From Pseudomonadota bacterium (GTDB lineage: Bacteria; Desulfobacterota; Desulfobacteria; Desulfobacterales; Desulfosarcinaceae), in NCBI GenBank assembly GCA_023435265.1, contig JAEYRZ010000179.1:1-8424 (forward strand): DNA of 8,424 nt, given 5' to 3'. The translations under genes were made by a program, and so were the position numbers. The notes under the pieces are model-generated. The model searched no databases and was not told the origin of the DNA. It saw only the letters and a list, made by a program, of their open reading frames with translations. Below are positions 1 through 6,913 of this stretch, one piece after another; positions within the stretch are counted from its first letter, which is position 1, and the number at the start of each line of letters is the position of its first letter.

Positions 1-886
1 ATGGCCGGCCAACCCCGGGCTCGAGTGGAACCCGCCCGGGCACGGCGAAATCTACACCGCCCTGTCCACGTCCGGTTTGCTCGATCAATTTCTCGCCGAT
101 GGAATCACGTACGCGCTGATCGTGAACGGCGATAATCTTGGCGCCACCCTGGACCGGTCGCTGCTCGGCTTCTTCGCCAAGAGTGAATTTCCGATCATGA
201 TGGAGGTGGCGCAGCGAACGCCGGCCGACATGAAAGGCGGGCACCTGGCCCGGCACCGGAACGGCCGGCTGATTCTGCGCGAGATCGCCCAGTGCCCGGA
301 GGAAGACTGCCGGGCGTTTCAGGATATCCGCCTGTACCGGTACTTCAATGTCAATTCGCTCTGGATCCACCTGCCGGCGCTCAAGGGGTTGATCCGGCGT
401 GAAAAACTGGTGCGCCTGCCGATCATCCTCAACCCCAAGACGCTCGATCCGCGGGACAAGAAAAGTCCGGCGATCATTCAGATCGAGACGGCCATGGGAT
501 CCGCCATTTCGCTGTTCGAGGGCGCCGCGGCGGTGCGCGTGCCGGACACCCGCTTCCGTCCGGTCAAAAAATGCGCGGATCTTCTGGCGGTGCGTTCCGA
601 CTGCTTCGTCTTCGATTCGGACGGCCGACTAGTGCCCAATGCAGCCCGCCGCCTGGGGCGGGTTCAAATCCAACTCGATCCGGAATACTATTCCAGAATC
701 GACGATTTCGAAAAGCGCTTCGCCGGAATTCCCAGCCTGGTGGGCTGCGAATCGCTGGCGGTCATCGGTGATGTATTTTTCGAACCCGATGTGACGATTC
801 GCGGACGGGTCACCATCCGCAACCGGCGCGGGGAGGCCGCCGTGATCAAGGCCGGTACGCTGGTCGAGAAGGATCTTGATTTGTAA
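1..886 (+). CDS. UTP-glucose-1-phosphate uridylyltransferase, eukaryotic-type UDPGP family (5'-truncated by window edge)
   Basis: Makes UDP-glucose and pyrophosphate from UTP and glucose-1-phosphate in the cytosol. The reading frame is open from base 2 with no start codon in sight, so about 294 C-terminal residues are seen. Family members are roughly 450-510 residues, so the N-terminal nucleotide-binding part lies outside the window. Visible hallmarks are NPPGHGEIY (bases 29-55), the DNLGA-x-x-D substrate-site motif (from about 131), a lysine in NPKTLD (about 430-450), IQIETAMGSAISLFEGA, RFRPVKKCADLL, and a C-terminal turn-rich stretch (IGDVFFEPDVTIRG) matching the beta-helix tail of the human and yeast enzymes. 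These place it in the eukaryotic-type UGPase family and not with bacterial GalU. A TTG at 77 is a possible start only on ORF length; conserved motif lies upstream of it, so it is internal. The product would supply donor to the glycosyltransferase downstream. The stop is TAA at 884-886. Confidence 0.93.
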   Translation, partial: WPANPGLEWNPPGHGEIYTALSTSGLLDQFLADGITYALIVNGDNLGATLDRSLLGFFAKSEFPIMMEVAQRTPADMKGGHLARHRNGRLILREIAQCPEEDCRAFQDIRLYRYFNVNSLWIHLPALKGLIRREKLVRLPIILNPKTLDPRDKKSPAIIQIETAMGSAISLFEGAAAVRVPDTRFRPVKKCADLLAVRSDCFVFDSDGRLVPNAARRLGRVQIQLDPEYYSRIDDFEKRFAGIPSLVGCESLAVIGDVFFEPDVTIRGRVTIRNRRGEAAVIKAGTLVEKDLDL

Positions 887-910
887 AGCGGCGGCCGGTG
901 CGATTTTGGG

Positions 911-938
911 TTGACTTTGAAATTCAGCCCTCTAAAAT
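911..938 (+). promoter_or_regulatory. Candidate sigma70-type promoter for the glycosyltransferase / debranching genes
   Basis: TTGACT at 911-916 (5 of 6 to the -35 consensus) is followed by a 16-bp spacer and TAAAAT at 933-938 (5 of 6 to the -10 consensus). The stretch is locally AT-rich in an otherwise GC-rich window and lies just after the uridylyltransferase stop. A transcript from here would start near 945 and carry a leader of about 140 nt before the glycosyltransferase start at 1087. This is a consensus match by eye. It suggests the downstream pair can be transcribed independently of the uridylyltransferase. Confidence 0.5.
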
Positions 939-958
939 CATGCGGCTTTAACCAGCAA

Positions 959-990
959 GGGCATTCGGGCGGCAGCCCGCCGGAATGCCC
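959..990 (+). other. Strong stem-loop in the leader before the glycosyltransferase gene
   Basis: A near-perfect palindrome. GGGCATTC (959-966) pairs with GAATGCCC (983-990). A single G-G mismatch (967/982) follows, then GGCGG (968-972) pairs with CCGCC (977-981) around a CAGC tetraloop. That gives 13 base pairs, 10 of them G-C. No run of T follows on either strand, so it does not look like a standard rho-independent terminator. It begins about 14 nt after the predicted transcription start. It could be a 5'-UTR stabiliser, an attenuator or processing element, or a REP-like palindrome; the sequence alone does not decide. Confidence 0.7.
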
Positions 991-1014
991 GGTAGACGAG
1001 AATTTACAGGTAAC

Positions 1015-1026
1015 GGTCTTCGGACC
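1015..1026 (+). other. Small C(UUCG)G tetraloop hairpin in the leader
   Basis: GGTC (1015-1018), TTCG (1019-1022), GACC (1023-1026) form a four-pair stem capped by the exceptionally stable C(UUCG)G tetraloop. It is short and could occur by chance in GC-rich DNA. However, it sits 24 nt after the larger stem-loop, in the same non-coding leader upstream of the glycosyltransferase start, so it may be part of a folded 5' UTR. Confidence 0.4.
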
Positions 1027-1070
1027 CGACGACAAATGACTCCCGATACGCGTACAGACCCCGGTTTGGC

Positions 1071-1076
1071 AGAGGA
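1071..1076 (+). promoter_or_regulatory. Ribosome binding site supporting the glycosyltransferase start at 1087
   Basis: AGAGGA ends 10 nt before the ATG at 1087. In-frame upstream candidates are ATG 985, which lies partly inside the 959-990 stem-loop, and ATG 1036. Neither has a recognisable Shine-Dalgarno, and the residues they would add look unconserved. This site therefore decides the start, although the spacing is slightly long. Confidence 0.5.
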
Positions 1077-1086
1077 CAAGCCCCCC

Positions 1087-2352
1087 ATGACGAAAAACAT
1101 CGGCTTCATTTCCACCCGTTTCGCCGGAACGGATGGCGTCTCCATGGAAGCCAGCAAATGGGCCCAGGTATTGACCGATGCCGGACACCGCTGCTTCTGG
1201 CTGGCCGGCGAACTGGAGCATGACGACGAATGCTGCAAGCTGGTGCCCGAGGCGCACTTCAAGCATGAAAACAACCAGTGGCTGAACGACCGCATCTTCG
1301 GCCGCAAAGGCCGCAAAGCCAATGTGACGGAGACGATTCATGCCATCAAGACGCTGCTCAAGGTCGATATCGAAGAATTTATCGAGCAGTTCGCCATCGA
1401 TCTTCTGATCATCGAAAATGCCATCACCATCCCGCTGCATATCCCGCTCGGCGTGGCGCTGACCGAAATCATCGCCGAACGGCAGATCCCGACCATCGCC
1501 CACCATCACGACTTTTACTGGGAACGCAACCGCTTCGCCATCAATGCGGTGGACGATTACCTGCGCATGGCGTTTCCGCCCAAGCTGCCGAGCATCGAGC
1601 ATGTGGTGATCAACACGGCGGCCCAGGAGGAGCTTGCCCTGCGTACGGGCATTTCGTCCACGATCATCCCCAACGTGCTCGATTTCGCCAACCCGCCGCG
1701 GATCGATCCGGTACAGTCGGCGGCCTTCAGGGCGGCGATCGGACTGTCGCCCGAGGACAAGGTGATCCTGCAGCCGACGCGCATCGTGCAGCGCAAGGGC
1801 ATCGAGCATTCGATCGAGCTGGTGCGCCAGTTGAAGGACCACCGCTACAAGCTGGTGATCTCCCACGAAGCCGGAGATGAAGGCTATGAATATGCCGACT
1901 GGCTGAAAAGCTACGCCCTGGAGCACGAGGTCGACCTGCGACTGGTCAACACGCGGATTTCCGATCCGCTCAACGGCAACAAGCGCCAGCGCCACCCTTA
2001 TTCTCTGTGGGACATCTACCCGCACGCCGATTTCATCACCTATCCGAGCTTGTACGAAGGATTCGGCAATGCCTTTCTCGAATCGGTGTATTTCAAGAAG
2101 CCGCTCCTGATCAACCGCTACACGATTTTCATCCGGGACATCGAACCGAGGGGCTTCGACCTGGTAGTCATGGACGGCTTCCTGACCGAAAAAAACGTCC
2201 ACAGTGTCAAGCAGATCCTGGAGTCGGAAGCGCGCCGGAGCCAAATGGTGGATCACAATTACGCCATGGCGCGACGCTATTACTCCTATGCCGTCCTGAG
2301 GCGCCAGCTGAAGACGTTGATTACCAACTTCTTTGGTGTCGAATACGAATGA
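1087..2352 (+). CDS. GT4-family (GT-B fold, retaining) glycosyltransferase
   Basis: A 421-residue cytosolic glycosyltransferase with no signal peptide or membrane segment. The N-terminal Rossmann half opens with IGFISTRFAGTDGVSMEASKW, the glycine loop typical of GT4 enzymes, and has HHHDFYWERNRF at residues 139-150. The donor half has the linker PNVLDF (N196), QPTRIVQRKG with R232 and K237 (the R-x4-K phosphate-binding pair), and E-G-F-G-N-A-F-L-E, the E-x7-E motif with E324 and E332. Length and motif order are normal for an intact GT4. It lies between a UDP-glucose-forming enzyme and an alpha-glucan remodelling enzyme, so UDP-glucose is the likely donor and a glucan or glucoside the likely product (inference). 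The DGVS-x-E-x-x-KW opening and HHHDFYWER motif remind me of (mannosyl)glucosylglycerate-type synthases. That is recollection only, so the acceptor stays open. The next gene starts 97 nt downstream. Confidence 0.88.
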   Translation: MTKNIGFISTRFAGTDGVSMEASKWAQVLTDAGHRCFWLAGELEHDDECCKLVPEAHFKHENNQWLNDRIFGRKGRKANVTETIHAIKTLLKVDIEEFIEQFAIDLLIIENAITIPLHIPLGVALTEIIAERQIPTIAHHHDFYWERNRFAINAVDDYLRMAFPPKLPSIEHVVINTAAQEELALRTGISSTIIPNVLDFANPPRIDPVQSAAFRAAIGLSPEDKVILQPTRIVQRKGIEHSIELVRQLKDHRYKLVISHEAGDEGYEYADWLKSYALEHEVDLRLVNTRISDPLNGNKRQRHPYSLWDIYPHADFITYPSLYEGFGNAFLESVYFKKPLLINRYTIFIRDIEPRGFDLVVMDGFLTEKNVHSVKQILESEARRSQMVDHNYAMARRYYSYAVLRRQLKTLITNFFGVEYE

Positions 2353-2428
2353 TCCCAAACCGATTGCGCCCGCACCGGACGCCCGGGACCCGCGATCGCC
2401 GGGCTGGGAAGCGCCTGTCCCGTCTGAC

Positions 2429-2433
2429 GGAGG
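2429..2433 (+). promoter_or_regulatory. Possible ribosome binding site for the debranching-enzyme gene
   Basis: GGAGG, the best anti-Shine-Dalgarno match before ATG 2450, but 16 nt away, which is longer than usual. No ATG, GTG or TTG lies at a better distance. In-frame TTG 2333 and GTG 2336, inside the end of the glycosyltransferase gene, have no purine-rich site and would add a 39-residue proline-rich, unconserved-looking leader. ATG 2450 is therefore preferred, not certain. Confidence 0.4.
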
Positions 2434-2449
2434 CACCCGAACGCCGCCC

Positions 2450-5400
2450 ATGAAACCGACGCTATCGCAGACACCCGCTCCCGGTGTGCGCCGGCTGCAA
2501 TTTCGGGGGGATCGGCTGCGCTTCACGCTGGTCGTGCAGCCGCCCCTCCCCGGCCGCGCCTTCGTGCGCACCAACCTGGGGCATGCCGCCGTGACCCGCC
2601 GGGAGATCATCGCCCAGGTGGAACGCGATGAGACGCCCTTGGGGCATGACTGGTACGATCTGCCGATGCAGCCGGCCGGCCCCGGAAGATTCGAGTATTG
2701 TATCGGCCTTGATGAAGTGGGCCATTTCGAAGCCAAGTGTCTCTTCATCCCCGAAGAGAGCACAGAGCCCCTCTGGCCGTCCGGTGAGAACACCGCCGTC
2801 AACGTCGAACCGGCCGACTCGGTCTGCGGCAATATCACCTACAACGCCTTCGTGCGCCAGTTCGGTCCCTACAAGGCGTTGCCGGAGGTCGCCGCGGTCC
2901 ACGAACAAAGCCCGGTCCGCAAACTGGAGGGCGACGGCTACGCCGTCATTCCGCCCTCGGGCACCTTCCGCGACCTGATCGATCATCTCGACTTCATCAT
3001 GCATGAACTCGGCTGCCGTGTGCTGCAACTGCTGCCTATTCATCCAACGCCGACCACGTACGCCCGCATGGGGTCATACGGCAGTCCCTACGCCGCCCTG
3101 AGCTTCACGGCCGTCGATCCCGCACTGGCCGTATTCGATCCCAGAGCGACCCCCCTCGACCAGTTCCTGGAACTAGTGGATGCCGTGCATGCGCGCGAGG
3201 GCCGCATTCTGATCGATATCGCCATCAATCATACGGGCTGGGCGGCCAGCCTGCACGAAACCCATCCGCAGTGGTTGGCCCGCAAACCCTCGGGGGAAAT
3301 CGAAAATCCCGGCGCCTGGGGCATCGTGTGGGAGGATCTGACGCGGCTTGACTTCCGTCACCGGGGCCTGTGGACCTACATGGCGGATGTCTTCCTCACC
3401 TGGTGCCGCAGGGGCGTGGACGGCTTTCGCTGCGATGCCGGCTACATGATCCCGGTCCCCACCTGGCGCTACATCATCGCCAAAGTACGGGAGCAGTTTC
3501 CGGATACCATTTTCCTGCTGGAGGGCCTGGGCGGAAAGATCGAGGTGACCCGCGAACTGCTCAATAAGGCCAACTTCGATTGGGCCTATTCGGAACTGTT
3601 CCAGAATTACGACCGCGGGCAGATCGAATCGTATCTGCCGGGCGCCAACGCCATCGCCTTCACCGATGGACTGACCGTCCACTTTGCCGAAACCCACGAC
3701 AACAACCGCCTGGCTTCGGTCTCGACCGACTATGCCCGCATGCGCACTGCGCTGAGTGCCCTTCTGGCGCCGTGCGGCGCCTTCGCATTCGCCAACGGCG
3801 TGGAGTGGTTTGCGACCCAGAAGATCAATGTACACCAGCCTTGCGCGCTGAACTGGGGTGCGACCCCCAATCAAGTTGCCGAAATCGCGCACCTGAACCG
3901 TCTGCTCAAGACGCATCCGGCCTTCGGCACCCCGGTGGAGCTGGAATTGGTTTCCCGGGGTGAGGGCAATTTCATCGCCTTTTTGAGGCGCCATCGCCGG
4001 AGCGGGCACCGGCTGATGGTCCTGGCCAACCTTTCCGGCGCCGAGGCGGCGATCGCCGGGTGGCCGCAGGAGAAGATGCCGCTGCAGGATCGGGGACGGG
4101 ACCTGCTTGGAGGCGGCGAGGCCTTGATCCGCGAAGTCGGGGGCGTGCTGCAGACGGCCCTGGCCCCCTATCAGGTACTGTGCCTCGCCGAGCCGGACGA
4201 TCCGTGGCCTCGACGCACTGCCGCCGATTCGGCCGGGGATCCTGCCGCAGTCACGGAACAACGGCTCAAAGCCAAGGTGCTCGAACTGCTGCGCGCGCTT
4301 TCAATCGAGCAGCCGCCGGCGATCGATGCGGCGGTTGATGGGTTGCGTGCCGATCCCGGGACATTCTGCAGCCGGTTGGATCCGGAACGCCCCGGACCGC
4401 GGGTTGTCTGCTGGTCGTATCCCGTGGATGTGCGCCGCCAGGTGATGCTCCCTCCCGGGCATGCCCTGCTGCTGCGCGCCGAATCTCCTTTCAGAGTGCG
4501 GGTGCGGGATCGGGACCGGGTGCTGACTGTGGAGCGCAGTCTGACCGACGCCGCCGGCAAGCCCTTCATCCTGCTCGTCCCTCTGCACCCTCCCGAAGGG
4601 CATTGCTTCCGCGAATTGGATCTGACCGTTTACACACCCTCCGGAACCCGGCACGATTCGGCACGCCTGCTTTGTCTGGCGCCCGGGGAGAAGGCCTGCG
4701 TACGGCGGGTCTTCAGCCGCAACGACTTTCTTTACACCCCTTTGCTCGCACTGGGCACCAACGGCCGGGGGGCGATGCTGCGCGTGGCGGCCGACTGGCA
4801 GCGGCCGGCCAGCCGCTACGACGCCCTGCTGGCGGCCAACCTGAACCCGGATTACCCTGAAGACCGTCAGATTCTGCTGACGCGCTGCCGGGCCTGGGTG
4901 GTGTATCAAGGTTTTTCGATCTCCGTGAACGGCGACTGTCTGGAACGCTTCGCCTTCGATTACGCCGAAGGTGCGTTCTGGCGCTACCGCATCCCCACCG
5001 GGCAGGGACAACACATTCTGCTGCAGGTCGCCCTGCAGATGGCGGCCGACCTCCCCAACTGCGTGCGGCTGGCGGTCACGCGCCTGGACGCAAGCCCGGC
5101 GGCGGACCGCCTGGCGGACGATCACGCCGTAACCCTGATCGTGCGGCCCGATGTCGAGGACCGCAATTTCCACCACACCACCAAGGCGTTCACCGGTCCG
5201 GAGCACCAGTTCCCCGCTGCCGTGCGGTGCCTTGCCGACGGATTCGTCTTCGCGCCATACGGCCATCAGCTGAGCGTGCGGGCCGACCATGGACATTTTA
5301 CCCGCGAGCCCGAGTGGCACTATATGGTGCATCGGCCTGTTGAGGCGTCGCGCGGGCTCGATCCCGACTCCGATCTCTTCAGCCCCGGATATTTCAGCTG

Positions 5401-6715
5401 CAGCCTGCGGGGCGGACAGCGCGTCACCCTGACGGCGCGGGCCGTTCAGGACGGCGAAACGGCGGACGACCTGTTGAAATCGCCTCCCGCAAACGGGATG
5501 CCCGAGTGCGGGACAATCCCTTTTGAAACGGCCCTGGCGGCGGCCCTGGATCAATTTGTCGTCCGCAGGGGAGAATTCCGGACCGTGATCGCCGGGTATC
5601 CGTGGTTCCTGGACTGGGGGCGCGACACCTTGATCGTGGCGCGCGGGCTGATCGCCGCCGGGCGGCTGGAAACGGTCAAGGCCATCCTGATTCAGTTCGC
5701 CCGCTTCGAACGGCAGGGCACGGTGCCCAACATGATCCGCGGCAGCGATGCGTCCAACCGCGACACTTCGGACGCGCCGTTGTGGCTCTTCACGGCCTGC
5801 GCCGATCTGTGTGCGGCCGAAGGCCGGAGCGACTTCCTGGAGCGCGACTGCGGCGGCCGCACCCTGCGGCAGGTGCTGATCGATCTGGCCGGAGCGCTGA
5901 TCGCCGGAACGCCCAACGGCATCGTGATGGATCCGGATTCCGGCCTGCTTTTCAGCCCCGCGCACTTCAGCTGGATGGATACCAACCATCCGGCCGGCTC
6001 GCCGCGCCAGGGCTATCCGATCGAGATTCAGGCGCTCTGGTTCGCCGCGCTCAAGTATCTCGCATCGATCGACGCACGCGGCCGCAGCCGCTGGGAAACC
6101 CTGGCCGCCCGAGTGGCCGAAAGCATCGCCCGGCTTTTCTGGCAGCCCGATACGGGCTACCTGGTCGATTGCCGCCATGCCGCCCCAGGCCAAAGCGCCC
6201 GGGCTGCGCAGCCGGACGACGCGCTCCGGCCCAACCAGCTGCTGGCGATCACCCTGGGGGCCGTTTCGGATCCCGTCGTCATGCGCTCTGTGCTGCACGC
6301 AAGCCAGAGCCTGCTCGTGCCGGGAGCCATCCGCTCCCTGGCCGATCGCCCCGTCCGGGTGCCGCTTGCCGTGCAGCACAACGGCCGTCTGCTCAACACG
6401 CCCTCGACCCCCTACCAGGGAATCTACGCCGGGGACGAGGACACCCAACGAAAGCCTGCCTATCACAACGGCACGGCCTGGACCTGGCTCTTTCCTTCCT
6501 TCTGCGAAGGATGGGTTCGGTGCTACGGCGCTTCGGAAAGAGAAACCGCCCTCTCCTGGCTCTCCAGTGCCACCCTGCTGATCAACGCCCACTGTGTGGG
6601 CCAGCTCCCCGAAATTGTGGACGGCGATGCGCCGCATGCCCAGCGGGGCTGCGACGCCCAGGCGTGGGGGGTCAGCGAGCTGCTCAGGGTCTGGAGCCTG
6701 CTGCGGCGCAGCTGA
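2450..6715 (+). CDS. Two-domain alpha-glucan enzyme: GH13 domain fused to amylo-alpha-1,6-glucosidase (GDE_N/GDE_C, GH133)
   Basis: A 1421-residue cytosolic enzyme predicted to remodel and debranch glycogen-like alpha-glucan. Residues ~15-115 form a beta-rich N-terminal domain. Residues ~125-560 are a GH13 barrel with every catalytic signature: DIAINH (256-261), GFRCDA with nucleophile D329 and R327, acid/base E358 in FLLEGLGG, and H416-D417 in ETHDNNR. From ~680 a second enzyme begins. TNGRG (770-774) and RYDALLAANL (from 789) match the GDE_N pattern. GYPWF-x-DWGRDT (1049-1060), D1108 in SDAPLW, the SWMD and GYPIEIQALWF segments, YHNGTAWTW and E1388 in QLPEIVDGD match GDE_C, with D1108 and E1388 the probable catalytic pair. 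Eukaryotic debranching enzyme also joins transferase and glucosidase, but as I recall its GH13 motif is a DNCHSTP type, so the GH13 half here may be a different subfamily (transferase or hydrolase unresolved). No signal peptide is visible. Confidence 0.9.
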   Translation: MKPTLSQTPAPGVRRLQFRGDRLRFTLVVQPPLPGRAFVRTNLGHAAVTRREIIAQVERDETPLGHDWYDLPMQPAGPGRFEYCIGLDEVGHFEAKCLFIPEESTEPLWPSGENTAVNVEPADSVCGNITYNAFVRQFGPYKALPEVAAVHEQSPVRKLEGDGYAVIPPSGTFRDLIDHLDFIMHELGCRVLQLLPIHPTPTTYARMGSYGSPYAALSFTAVDPALAVFDPRATPLDQFLELVDAVHAREGRILIDIAINHTGWAASLHETHPQWLARKPSGEIENPGAWGIVWEDLTRLDFRHRGLWTYMADVFLTWCRRGVDGFRCDAGYMIPVPTWRYIIAKVREQFPDTIFLLEGLGGKIEVTRELLNKANFDWAYSELFQNYDRGQIESYLPGANAIAFTDGLTVHFAETHDNNRLASVSTDYARMRTALSALLAPCGAFAFANGVEWFATQKINVHQPCALNWGATPNQVAEIAHLNRLLKTHPAFGTPVELELVSRGEGNFIAFLRRHRRSGHRLMVLANLSGAEAAIAGWPQEKMPLQDRGRDLLGGGEALIREVGGVLQTALAPYQVLCLAEPDDPWPRRTAADSAGDPAAVTEQRLKAKVLELLRALSIEQPPAIDAAVDGLRADPGTFCSRLDPERPGPRVVCWSYPVDVRRQVMLPPGHALLLRAESPFRVRVRDRDRVLTVERSLTDAAGKPFILLVPLHPPEGHCFRELDLTVYTPSGTRHDSARLLCLAPGEKACVRRVFSRNDFLYTPLLALGTNGRGAMLRVAADWQRPASRYDALLAANLNPDYPEDRQILLTRCRAWVVYQGFSISVNGDCLERFAFDYAEGAFWRYRIPTGQGQHILLQVALQMAADLPNCVRLAVTRLDASPAADRLADDHAVTLIVRPDVEDRNFHHTTKAFTGPEHQFPAAVRCLADGFVFAPYGHQLSVRADHGHFTREPEWHYMVHRPVEASRGLDPDSDLFSPGYFSCSLRGGQRVTLTARAVQDGETADDLLKSPPANGMPECGTIPFETALAAALDQFVVRRGEFRTVIAGYPWFLDWGRDTLIVARGLIAAGRLETVKAILIQFARFERQGTVPNMIRGSDASNRDTSDAPLWLFTACADLCAAEGRSDFLERDCGGRTLRQVLIDLAGALIAGTPNGIVMDPDSGLLFSPAHFSWMDTNHPAGSPRQGYPIEIQALWFAALKYLASIDARGRSRWETLAARVAESIARLFWQPDTGYLVDCRHAAPGQSARAAQPDDALRPNQLLAITLGAVSDPVVMRSVLHASQSLLVPGAIRSLADRPVRVPLAVQHNGRLLNTPSTPYQGIYAGDEDTQRKPAYHNGTAWTWLFPSFCEGWVRCYGASERETALSWLSSATLLINAHCVGQLPEIVDGDAPHAQRGCDAQAWGVSELLRVWSLLRRS

Positions 6716-6733
6716 TCCGGCGGCCTCGCAAGA

Positions 6734-6904
6734 TGATGGGTTCGTGAAAGTTTCCAAACCGTGTCAAGATTGATGAAACCGCAGAAAGTATTCGTTAACC
6801 ACAGAGAGCACAGAGGACACAGAGGAAAATCCTTAGATTTTGGTTGCTTATCTCTGTGCTCTCTGTGTCCTCTGTGGTCCATTGGCCTTTTTACGAGTCT
6901 ATCA
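6734..6904. repeat. Outer inverted repeat enclosing the CACAGAG hairpin (MITE-like or long RNA stem)
   Basis: Left arm TGATGGGTTCGTGAAAG (6734-6750) faces right arm TTTTTACGAGTCTATCA (6888-6904). Laid antiparallel, all 17 positions pair: 12 Watson-Crick and 5 G-T (G-U in RNA). Keeping pairing through wobbles suggests that a fold, not only DNA identity, may have been retained. The right arm unit recurs in direct orientation at 7067-7084. The arms bracket 137 bp containing the CACAGAG palindrome. No transposase is present, and no target-site duplication is obvious. Confidence 0.6.
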
Positions 6905-6913
6905 AGATTGATG
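6764..6913. repeat. Direct repeat pair TCAAGATTGATG flanking the CACAGAG palindrome
   Basis: The perfect 12-mer TCAAGATTGATG occurs at 6764-6775 and 6902-6913, 138 bp apart, on either side of the CACAGAG hairpin. A shorter third copy (TCAAGATT) is at 7081-7088. The second and third copies directly follow the TTTTA-CGAG unit. The pair could be remnants of a repeat-unit duplication or an old target duplication. Confidence 0.65.
6798..6878. repeat. Imperfect palindrome built of CACAGAG 9-bp units
   Basis: The left arm 6798-6825 holds three 9-bp units, each ending in CACAGAG (with AC, AG and GA before the heptamer). The right arm 6851-6878 holds three CTCTGTG units. Antiparallel, about 24 of 28 positions match, and two of the mismatches become G-U pairs in RNA. 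A spacer of about 25 nt (6826-6850) separates the arms. The inner tandem repetition and outer dyad are both directly visible. I recall similar CACAGAG-rich intergenic palindromes in several environmental bacterial genomes, but cannot check that here. It could serve as a bidirectional transcription end. Confidence 0.8.

Noticed and set aside
77..79. TTG 77 as the start of the uridylyltransferase
   Set aside because: The conserved NPPGHGEIY motif lies upstream in the same open frame, so the gene begins before the window.
985..1086. N-terminal extension of the glycosyltransferase from ATG 985 or ATG 1036
   Set aside because: ATG 985 lies within the 959-990 stem-loop, neither start has a Shine-Dalgarno, and the added residues do not resemble the family start, which begins with the TKNIGFIS segment.
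2381..2404. GCCCGG / CCGGGC six-bp hairpin between glycosyltransferase and debranching genes
   Set aside because: It has a short stem with a 12-nt loop and no T-run in a very GC-rich spacer; this is likely by chance and not a terminator.
2333..2449. Earlier start of the debranching enzyme overlapping the glycosyltransferase end
   Set aside because: The 39 added residues are proline-rich and look unconserved, and there is no ribosome site before TTG 2333 or GTG 2336.
688..2838. Long minus-strand open frame (716 codons)
   Set aside because: It is antisense to three genes with clear family motifs. Its translation is low-complexity with no domain, as expected from stop-poor antisense frames in GC-rich DNA.
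4301..6757. Long minus-strand open frame (818 codons)
   Set aside because: It is entirely antisense to the GH13/GH133 enzyme, shows no recognisable motif and runs into the repeat region. It is a shadow of the real gene.
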